From Bacillota bacterium (GTDB taxonomy: Bacteria; Bacillota_C; Negativicutes; JAEYSJ01), in assembly GCA_023434855.1 (NCBI GenBank), contig JAEYSJ010000041.1, positions 1 through 21,686 of the forward strand: DNA of 21,686 bases, in the 5' to 3' direction. Both the position numbers and the translations under genes were made by a program. The notes under the pieces were generated by a model. It did not search any database. It saw only the letters and a list, made by a program, of their open reading frames with translations, and had not been told where the DNA came from. Below, in pieces: positions 15,929 to 21,686 of this stretch (position 1 is its first letter; every line of letters starts with the position of its first letter).

Positions 15929-17125
15929 ATGGCTGGCAGGATTGAAAAGCGCGGTGAATCTTATCGCCTTATTGGTTATTGCTTATGGCGGTTATGACGT
16001 AAATGGTAAGCAAATAGTCCATAAAAAAACTATTAAAGGTGCAACCGATAAACAGGCCGAAAAACTACTTGCTGAATTTGTAACACAAGTTGATCGTGGG
16101 CAGGTGACCACTACCGGAAAACTGAAAATCCAAGATTTTGTTAAAAAGTGGTATGAAGAATACTGCAAAAAGAGGCTGGCCCCAAAAACCCTGGAAACCT
16201 ATCAACTACATTTGCAAAAACGTATTATTCCCGCTCTTGGTCATATTGATATTGCTAAACTAACGCCTACACAGATAATGTCCTTCTTAAATAATTTAGC
16301 GGAACCTGGTCTCCGTTTGGACGGTAAAAGCGGAACTTTATCCGATCATGCAATATGTATTGCTATCGCGTTTTATGCTCTATGCTGAATGATCCTGTAG
16401 AGTGGCAAGTCATTGTCGCTAACCCCTGCGACCGGGTAAAGCCGCCAACAGTAAAAAAGAAACAGGCAAAAGCCTTTACCGAAGATCAATCACAAGAAAT
16501 TATTCGCGCTCTAACCACAGAGGAACTTAAATACCAGGTTATAATATTCTTGGCTATCTCTACCGGCCTTCGTCTGGGAGAACTGGTAGCCCTCGAATGG
16601 AAAGATATAAACTTTGAGGAAAAATACTTAACAGTTATGCGTACTAGCCAATCCATTGTAGGACTAGGTACTTTTTGTAAAACACCTAAAAACGATTCGT
16701 CTTGCCGGAGAGTTACTTTACCACGGAGTATCATTGATTTGCTCAGAGAATATAAAGCTCATCAGAACGAAATCAGACTACAGCTTGGCGATACTTGGCA
16801 AAATTATGACCGCCTTTTTACACAGTGGGACGGAAAGCCAATGTATACCCAAACCCCCTCACAGTGGTTTAGTAAATTTCTTAAACGGCACAACCTGCCA
16901 CACATTCCTTCTCATGGCTTACGGCATACATCGGCCAGTCTGCTTATAGCACGCGGTACACCACTTAAAAACGTAAGCAGCCACCTTGGGCATACGGACA
17001 TTAGGACAACTGCTAATATTTACGGACATGCACTACAAAGCGTTGATCAGCAGATAGCAGATACGATGGATTCGATTCTGACTCAAAAAAATGAAGTTAA
17101 TAAAAGCAAAAAAGGGCAGGATTAA
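15929..17125 (+). pseudogene. tyrosine recombinase next to attR (integrase 2), two frameshifts
   Basis: The integrase expected to have inserted the island, lying beside tRNA-Thr. The start is the ATG at 15929 with AGGTAGG 8 bases upstream (MAGRIEKRGESYRLI). The frame shifts near 15970 into another frame (AYGGYDVNGKQIVHKKTI, the core-binding domain and SLDTL-type linker region) and returns to the first frame near 16350, so the two shifts cancel. The catalytic domain is complete: STGLRLGELVALEWKDI (first Arg), HGLRHTSASLL (HxxR), LGHTDIRTTANIYGH (His and nucleophile Tyr). Neither shift lies in a long homopolymer, so sequencing error is not obvious. Translation from the start would stop after about 22 residues. 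It ends in a terminator hairpin at 17112-17136. If the two shifts were errors, the gene would be a normal 398-residue integrase. Confidence 0.85.
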
Positions 17126-17136
17126 CACCTGTCCTT
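17112..17136 (+). terminator. terminator of integrase 2
   Basis: A 9-bp stem with one G-U pair (AAGGGCAGG/CCTGTCCTT) and a 7-base loop, overlapping the integrase stop codon and followed by the T-rich CTTATTTTCTC. Confidence 0.75.
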
Positions 17137-17177
17137 CTTATTTTCTCATTATCAATTTCGTATATTTTAAACCAATT

Positions 17178-17197
17178 AAAACCCAAACAAAACCCAT
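17178..17197 (+). repeat. 20-bp end motif, right copy (possible integrase arm site)
   Basis: AAAACCCAAACAAAACCCAT matches 1936-1955 at 19 of 20 bases and has the same orientation. It lies about 50 bases inside the right att repeat, downstream of the integrase. Confidence 0.45.
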
Positions 17198-17204
17198 CAT
17201 TGCA

Positions 17205-17236
17205 TAAGAAAAGACCTCGCGAACCCACGAGGCCTT
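17205..17236 (-). terminator. tRNA-Thr terminator supplied by the island
   Basis: On the minus strand, 10 bases past the tRNA CCA end, a 9-bp stem with one G-U pair (AAGGCCTCG/CGAGGTCTT, 17211-17236) is followed by TTCTTAT. It would end the tRNA-Thr transcript in place of the original terminator, now 15.5 kb away at 1732-1760. Confidence 0.75.
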
Positions 17237-17245
17237 GATATTACT

Positions 17246-17291
17246 TGGAGCCGATAATAGGTTTCGAACCTACGACCCCCTCATTACGAAT
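17246..17291 (-). repeat. att direct repeat within tRNA-Thr (right end of island)
   Basis: The 46 bases from the CCA end to the anticodon loop match 1774-1819 with one mismatch (17262 T against 1790 A). The mismatch falls in the T loop and leaves both copies able to fold. This copy presumably came with the element and restores the tRNA. Confidence 0.9.
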
Positions 17292-17321
17292 GAGGTGCTC
17301 TACCAGCTGAGCTATACCGGC
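17246..17321 (-). tRNA. tRNA-Thr (anticodon CGU)
   Basis: A complete 76-base cloverleaf on the minus strand. The acceptor is GCCGGTA with TATCGGC, the D-arm GCTC/GAGC, the anticodon stem CCTCA/TGAGG with loop TTCGTAA (anticodon CGT), and the T-arm GTAGG/CCTAT with loop TTCGAAA. CCA is encoded. It reads ACG threonine codons. It is the insertion target of the island: its last 46 bases are duplicated at 1774-1819. Confidence 0.96.
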
Positions 17322-17335
17322 AAATTAACAATATT

Positions 17336-17364
17336 ATTCTATCTCACCGGCATTACATTGTCAA
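17336..17364 (-). promoter_or_regulatory. promoter of tRNA-Thr
   Basis: On the minus strand, a consensus TTGACA (17359-17364), a 17-base spacer and TAGAAT (17336-17341), 14 bases before the mature tRNA 5' end. Near-consensus spacing and position support strong constitutive transcription. Confidence 0.85.
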
Positions 17365-17491
17365 GGAAACCGACTGGAAAAATCGCTCGCTGCCAAAACT
17401 GCACTGACCGCTTTGCATTTCGAAAGGGTATGATGACCACTGTCCATTGGTTGCCACCATGCCCCATTTCTCATATTTTGCACACGCTTTC

Positions 17492-18733
17492 TTAAACAGC
17501 TTCATAACTGGCTGCACGCTGCTGCATAATTGCGTACAACTCGGAACTGTTAATAAAAAGATCACTTACTACAGCAGCATCCAGCTTACGGTTGCTGACC
17601 ATGCCCCTCATAATGTTTTCAATTTCCTTCAGATCAAGTCCCTGGCGATACGGACGGTTTTCACTGAGGGCGGTAAATACATCAGCGACTGCTACCATAC
17701 GGGAACCAAGATGAAGGGAGTCTTCCCCGACCCGGAAGGGATATCCGGAACCATCTAGTGTTTCATGATGCAGGGCAGCCCATTCGGCAATTGTCTGAAA
17801 GCCGTCAATTTGCTCCAATATGCGGTATGTATAATAGGGATGCTGCTTAATGATGGCAAACTCGCGGTCCGTCAACTTGCCCGTTTTCTCCAATATTGAG
17901 TTTGGTATGGCCAGCTTGCCAATATCATGGAACAATCCCGCCACCCGCATCAGCTTTACTTCCGCCTGGCTATAGCCGCGGGCCTGCGCCAGATAGGCAG
18001 CAACAGTGGCTACACTCCGGGAGTGAGCACCGGTAAACCGGCTGGTACGGTCAATAATCGTTGCAAAAATTTCCGCAACATCAATAATATCATTAATTTG
18101 AAACGGCAGTCTTCCATAGTCATCAATGCTTTGAAAGAAATTCTGATAATAATGGGGATTGGTCAAATCCAGCCAAAAGCTTTCCCGCCGGCCAAAGTCA
18201 TGCAATGCCTTTACCAGCTCCGGATCAAAAACACTGCCGCTTTGTTTCCGGATAATTGCTAAAATTGCCGGATAATGCTCCAGTATATTATCTTCTGTTA
18301 AATGGGCCTCAACCTTATCGGCCAGATTAATAATGCGGGAAAATAAGGGGATAGCTTCCCCTGCCAGGTTGTAGGGGCTTGATCCGTCCCAATGGTCATG
18401 GTGATGACGGATAATAGCGGCAAGCGGCCCCAGCTGTTTTGAGTCCTTGAGCAGCAGATAACCCGCCTCGGCATGCTCATAAATATTCGTCTGAGCAAGC
18501 TCCATATTCCGGATGCGATGCTTTTCTTCCCAGTTGGAAACGGCACCCAGATCATGGAGTAACCCGGCATAGACCAGAAGATTTCGCTGTTGTTTTTCGA
18601 CACCCAAGTATTCCGCAATACGGTTTGCAATCATTGCTGTACGCCAATGATGGCGGCCCAGCCCGCCGTTAGAAAGCTCCAGTGCCTGAGATAAAGCTTT
18701 AATTAAATTTATGGGGTGAATATTAAATAGCAT
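17492..18733 (-). CDS. HD-GYP phosphodiesterase with a second, N-terminal HD domain
   Basis: A 413-residue cytoplasmic protein, probably hydrolysing cyclic di-GMP. The C-terminal half is a full HD-GYP domain: H237, H269-D270 (FHDIGKLAIP, K273), H298 (KQHPYYTYRIL), HHETLDGSGYP (322-332) and the late ADVFTALSENRPYR. The N-terminal half repeats an HD layout: HHWRTAMIANRIA near 28, LLHDLG at 59-63, and HHHDHWDGSSPY (110-121), a degenerate version of HHExxDGxGYP, followed by INLADKVE. No receiver or membrane domain is present. The ATG at 18733 has AAGGGGG 6 bases upstream; the frame runs to 18796 but that part lies in a terminator. Whether the first HD site is active is unknown. It is transcribed separately from the rhodanese gene. 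Confidence 0.9.
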   Translation of the reverse strand: MLFNIHPINLIKALSQALELSNGGLGRHHWRTAMIANRIAEYLGVEKQQRNLLVYAGLLHDLGAVSNWEEKHRIRNMELAQTNIYEHAEAGYLLLKDSKQLGPLAAIIRHHHDHWDGSSPYNLAGEAIPLFSRIINLADKVEAHLTEDNILEHYPAILAIIRKQSGSVFDPELVKALHDFGRRESFWLDLTNPHYYQNFFQSIDDYGRLPFQINDIIDVAEIFATIIDRTSRFTGAHSRSVATVAAYLAQARGYSQAEVKLMRVAGLFHDIGKLAIPNSILEKTGKLTDREFAIIKQHPYYTYRILEQIDGFQTIAEWAALHHETLDGSGYPFRVGEDSLHLGSRMVAVADVFTALSENRPYRQGLDLKEIENIMRGMVSNRKLDAAVVSDLFINSSELYAIMQQRAASYEAV

Positions 18734-18756
18734 GTTTTTTCCCCCTTGAGAGAGCA

Positions 18757-18784
18757 AAAAATGCAGATATGAAACCTGCATTTT
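18757..18784 (-). terminator. rho-independent terminator of the rhodanese gene
   Basis: AAAATGCAG/CTGCATTTT arms (18758-18766, 18776-18784) with a 9-base loop; on the minus strand the second arm runs into TTTTTT. It lies 65 bases after the rhodanese stop and before the HD-GYP ribosome site. Confidence 0.8.
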
Positions 18785-18848
18785 CGAAATCGACAAAATT
18801 TGCGGTTATTACCTAAATAATAGTATAACAGAGCTGTTTTTTCAACTT

Positions 18849-19229
18849 TTACTTTTCTACCGGCCCCTGCCATTTCAGCATTCCGCCCGATATGTTATAA
18901 ACATTGTCAAATCCCTTTTTCAGCAGCCATACGGTTGCTTCTGCACTGCGGGTGCCGCTGCGGCACATAATGTAAACATCACGGTCCCGCGGGATTTCAC
19001 TGAAGCGCCGTCCTAACTGATTTAACGGAATCAGGGTTGCTCCCGGCACATGTCCTTCCTTATATTCTTCAGTGGTACGCACATCCAGAATATATTCGTT
19101 TCCTTCCCATTTTTCCAGTGCTTCCGACTCTTTCAGTTCATGTCCCCGGAGGGCAAGTTTGCGATTTATCAGCTTATAAGCGATAATTCCGGATAAAATT
19201 AATAATGCCACCACTAGCAGCGATGCCAT
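18849..19229 (-). CDS. membrane-anchored single-domain rhodanese
   Basis: A 126-residue protein with one N-terminal membrane segment (residues 3-21, ASLLVVALLILSGIIAYKL) and a rhodanese domain (about 38-124). The domain shows LDVRTTEEYKEGHVPGA, with D49 and R51, and the active loop MCRSGTRS with cysteine C89, which would carry a persulfide. The final SGGMLKWQG motif is typical. The role is sulfur transfer or sulfur-compound handling at the membrane; the physiological partner is unknown. The ATG at 19229 has AAGGGG 7 bases upstream. It ends in its own terminator, so it is likely monocistronic. Confidence 0.9.
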   Translation of the reverse strand: MASLLVVALLILSGIIAYKLINRKLALRGHELKESEALEKWEGNEYILDVRTTEEYKEGHVPGATLIPLNQLGRRFSEIPRDRDVYIMCRSGTRSAEATVWLLKKGFDNVYNISGGMLKWQGPVEK

Positions 19230-19284
19230 TTAAACACCCCTTTCCTTTAGCGACAAGGTGCAAATAAATGCCAAGTCTGCTTCT

Positions 19285-19313
19285 ATTATACTGCAAATAA
19301 GCCTGACATTCCA
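19285..19313 (-). promoter_or_regulatory. possible promoter of the rhodanese gene
   Basis: On the minus strand, a perfect TATAAT (19285-19290) lies 17 bases after a weak -35 match TGGAAT (19308-19313), about 56 bases upstream of the rhodanese start. The -35 is poor, so this is tentative. Confidence 0.4.
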
Positions 19314-19331
19314 GCTTACAGCAAGAACTCG

Positions 19332-20264
19332 TCAGCGTTCTTCACGGTTATACGGTATGCCCAGAGCTTCAGGTGCAGCCACACGGCGTGTTTTGGTCTC
19401 ACGGGTTACTACAATTAATACGGCAATCGTAATGGCATAAGGAAGCATTTTTAGAAAGAACGAGGGAATCATGATCCCAAAATTCTGCAGATGAAAGCCT
19501 AACACATCAATTGTCCCGAACAGAAAGCTTCCCAACAGCGCCTTCCCGGGGTGCCATGTTGCAAAAATCACCAGGGCAACGGCTATCCAGCCCCGTCCGG
19601 CTGTCATATTCTCCAGCCAGGAGGGTGCGTAAGCCAGCGACAAATACGCTCCTGCCAGGCCGGCAAGCATTCCACCGGCAATCACAAAAACATAACGCAT
19701 ACGAAACACATTGATTCCGGCTAAGTCTGCAGCACCGGGATTCTCCCCTACCGAGCGCAGCTCCAACCCCTTCTTCGTGCGAAACAGAAAAAACCAAAGC
19801 AGGGCAACCAAAGCATAACTGAGATAAACCAGCACATCATGTTGAAACAATATCGGCCCCAGCACCGGAATATCGCTTAACACGGGTATGCTTACCGGTC
19901 GAAAAGTCGCCGGCAAGGGTAGGCCGATTAGAGACTTACCGATATAGCCACTAAGCCCTGTTCCGAAAATAGTCAGCGCCAGACCGCTGACAACCTGATT
20001 GGCCCTGAGGGTAATCGTCAGAAAAGCATGAATCAGCGCCATAAGACCACCCGCAATAACCGCAGCCAGTAATCCCCACCAGGGATCACCAGTATTCAAT
20101 GCCACCATAAAGCCGCTTACCGCACCGGCAAGCATCATCCCTTCCACCCCGAGATTCAATACGCCCGATAATTCGGAAAGCATTTCCCCAAGGGCGGCAA
20201 GCAGAATCGGGGTTCCGGCAATAATACCTGATGCCAAAATAGCAATCCAAATTGATTGTTCCAT
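19332..20264 (-). CDS. ABC transporter permease, BmpA/nucleoside-type (NupQ/YufQ-like)
   Basis: A 310-residue integral membrane protein of the branched-chain/ribose permease superfamily, the second permease of a nucleoside importer. It has eight to ten hydrophobic segments and the family motifs LSELSGVLNLGVEGMMLAGA (near residue 30) and GENPGAADLAGINVFRMRY (near 185), the latter the loop that contacts the ATPase. GRGWIAVALVIFATWHP is also typical of this group. I use the ATG at 20264 because GGGAGGAG precedes it and it overlaps the upstream permease stop as TGATG, giving translational coupling. A heterodimer with that permease is expected. The substrate is inferred from the family: purine or pyrimidine nucleosides; the binding protein gene is not in the window. 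Confidence 0.88.
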   Translation of the reverse strand: MEQSIWIAILASGIIAGTPILLAALGEMLSELSGVLNLGVEGMMLAGAVSGFMVALNTGDPWWGLLAAVIAGGLMALIHAFLTITLRANQVVSGLALTIFGTGLSGYIGKSLIGLPLPATFRPVSIPVLSDIPVLGPILFQHDVLVYLSYALVALLWFFLFRTKKGLELRSVGENPGAADLAGINVFRMRYVFVIAGGMLAGLAGAYLSLAYAPSWLENMTAGRGWIAVALVIFATWHPGKALLGSFLFGTIDVLGFHLQNFGIMIPSFFLKMLPYAITIAVLIVVTRETKTRRVAAPEALGIPYNREER

Positions 20265-21349
20265 CAGGCACTCCTCCCTTTTCCTACCCATTTCAAACGA
20301 TATTGCATAAAGATTTCACCGCCGACAACAAAGAAAAGAATTGCCCCCTGCAGCATGGCAACAGTCGCTGCCGGAAAGCCGCTCGTCTGAATGCTGAAGC
20401 CGCCGACCAGCAAGCCGCCAAAGATCACTGATACCAGGACGACCGCCACCGGGTGAAGCCGTGCCAGCCAGGCAATAATAATTGCTGAATACCCGTAGCC
20501 GGGAGATATCCCGTGCTGCAGCCGCTGAGTAATGCCGGATACTTCCGTCATACCGGCCACCCCGGCCAATCCGCCGCTGATAAACATGACAAGCAGGATA
20601 TTTTTAGTATAATTCATCCCGGCATAATTCGCTGCCGCAGCGCTCTCGCCGCTGACGCGGATCTCAAAACCCCAGCGGGTGTATTGCAGCACAATATACA
20701 AGACAACCACGCACAAGAGCGCCAGTACAAGCCCTAAGTGAATTCGGGTTACGCCAAAGGCTGGCAAAATAGCTGCTTCCGAGAAAGGTGCTGTAATGGG
20801 AAAACCCAGCCCCTTCGGATCTTTCCAGGGACCATAAACCAGATAATCGACCCAGAGGATGCCGATATAATTCATTAACAGCGTGGTAATCGTCTCATTA
20901 ACCTTATAGTAAGCCCGGGGAATGGCAGGCAGCAGCCCCCATACACCTCCTGCAAGAAAACCTGCAGCAATCATAGCCGGGAGCAGCACTACCGCGGGCC
21001 ATTCGGGAAAGCTCAGCGCTACCCAGGTAGCCCCAAAGGCTCCCATATACAGCTGTCCTTCTGCACCGATATTCCACAGCTGCATGCGAAAAGCCAGCGC
21101 TACAGCAAGACTGCATAAAATAAGCGGTACTGCTTTCACGACCGTCTCCGCCAGGCCATAAGCCGAGCCAAAAGCGCCCTCCAGCATCAGCAGATAAACA
21201 TCTACAGGATTTTTATCGGTAAGAGCGATAAATATCCCGGCGAAAGCCAAGCCTACCACAATTGACAGCAGCGGTACTGCAATCATCATCACTTGAGAAA
21301 CCGCTCCGCGCTTTTCCCAGCGCCAGCCTGACAGTATATTAAACAGCAT
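20264..21349 (-). CDS. ABC transporter permease, BmpA/nucleoside-type (NupP/YufP-like)
   Basis: A 361-residue inner-membrane permease, the larger partner of the heterodimer. After a basic start (GWRWEKRG) it has about nine membrane segments; typical segments are LAFRMQLWNIGAEGQLYMGA (near residue 87), NETITTLLMNYI (near 150) and SGESAAAANYAGMNYTKN (near 233), the ATPase-contact loop. The ATG at 21349 overlaps the end of the ATPase gene by 11 bases, and the stop overlaps the next permease, so the three genes form one operon in the order ATPase, permease, permease. The neighbouring genes give no clue to the exact nucleoside. It is intact and of normal length for the family. Confidence 0.88.
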   Translation of the reverse strand: MLFNILSGWRWEKRGAVSQVMMIAVPLLSIVVGLAFAGIFIALTDKNPVDVYLLMLEGAFGSAYGLAETVVKAVPLILCSLAVALAFRMQLWNIGAEGQLYMGAFGATWVALSFPEWPAVVLLPAMIAAGFLAGGVWGLLPAIPRAYYKVNETITTLLMNYIGILWVDYLVYGPWKDPKGLGFPITAPFSEAAILPAFGVTRIHLGLVLALLCVVVLYIVLQYTRWGFEIRVSGESAAAANYAGMNYTKNILLVMFISGGLAGVAGMTEVSGITQRLQHGISPGYGYSAIIIAWLARLHPVAVVLVSVIFGGLLVGGFSIQTSGFPAATVAMLQGAILFFVVGGEIFMQYRLKWVGKGRSA

Positions 21350-21686
21350 GTTGATTCAACATCCTTTTTCCGGCCATCATCGCCCCTACCTCTGCCACTG
21401 TTGCGGCCTGGGGATGAACAATACCCATAATTTCCCCTCTGTGCAAAACAGCAATCACATCACTCAAGGCGAAAAGTTCATCTAACTCTTCGGAAATAAG
21501 CAATATGGCCTTACCGGCCTCCCGCTGTGCCAGGAGCAGCTCACGCACTGCCGCCATTGCTCCTACATCCAGACCTCGCATCGGATACACCACCACCAGC
21601 AGGCGCGGATCGGCATGAATTTCTCTGGCCAGCAGAAGCTTTTGCAGATTGCCGCCTGACATCATTTTCACGGGATTAAAAATATT
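21339..21686 (-). CDS. C-terminal part of sugar/nucleoside-type ABC ATPase (NupO/YufO-like), truncated by window
   Basis: The last 115 residues of the ATPase; the gene starts beyond the right edge. It holds the signature MMSGGNLQKLLLARE, then RLLVVVYPMRGLDVGA, which is the second-domain Walker B region, and the switch-region ISEELDEL. In this double-ATPase family the second domain normally reads AQPTRGLDVGA without the DE pair, so the lack of a catalytic glutamate here is a family trait. It overlaps the first permease gene, consistent with one importer operon. Confidence 0.88.
   Translation of the reverse strand, partial: NIFNPVKMMSGGNLQKLLLAREIHADPRLLVVVYPMRGLDVGAMAAVRELLLAQREAGKAILLISEELDELFALSDVIAVLHRGEIMGIVHPQAATVAEVGAMMAGKRMLNQHAV

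Noticed and set aside
15929..17125. Programmed frameshifting in integrase 2
   Set aside because: Neither shift lies at a slippery heptamer with a downstream hairpin, and two opposite shifts in one gene are better explained by indels.
1..21686. CRISPR array or insertion sequence
   Set aside because: No regularly spaced repeats and no transposase frame or paired terminal inverted repeats were seen; the long repeats are the att pair and the end motif.

Overview
The window looks like a chromosome segment of a Bacillota (Firmicutes) bacterium. A Sporomusa-like member of the Negativicutes is my guess from the flanking gene set, but no marker gene here fixes the genus. Two moderately GC-rich flanks of ordinary host genes surround a more AT-rich integrated element at about 1774-17291.

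Left flank (1-1773): a truncated gene start at the edge, an MgtC-family membrane protein (151-810, minus) and a CatB-type hexapeptide acetyltransferase (1115-1693, plus). Right flank (17246-21686): tRNA-Thr(CGU) with its own promoter, an HD-GYP phosphodiesterase, a membrane-anchored rhodanese, and a three-gene ABC importer operon (ATPase fragment plus two permeases) of the BmpA-type nucleoside class.

The island sits in the 3' end of tRNA-Thr. A 46-bp repeat with one mismatch (1774-1819 and 17246-17291) marks its two ends, and a second shared 20-bp motif lies just inside each end. From right to left the island holds: a tyrosine integrase broken by two frameshifts (15929-17125); an unusual protein with Zn-finger-like residues and an AT-hook (14885-15913); two small DNA-binding proteins divergent from it; a transfer block laid out like trwA-trwB-trwC of plasmid R388 (ribbon-helix-helix protein, coupling protein, MOBF relaxase-helicase), whose relaxase N-terminus is frameshifted three times; a second, heavily broken integrase (7970-9205); and then an intact three-gene operon at 2783-7831.

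That operon is the highlight. It encodes a 1118-residue helical-repeat histidine kinase, a stand-alone receiver, and a receiver fused to a nucleoside-phosphorylase-like domain. This is the DtcA-DtcB-DtcC architecture of the Detocs anti-phage system, in which phage sensing leads through phosphotransfer to destruction of cellular ATP. The type is already known, but here it is complete and intact inside an element whose integrases and relaxase have all decayed. The mobility module appears to be dying while the defence cargo is retained. A relic of a tRNA-Gly(CCC) 3' half lies on one side of the Detocs genes and the dead integrase on the other, suggesting that the defence module once travelled as its own smaller, nested element.
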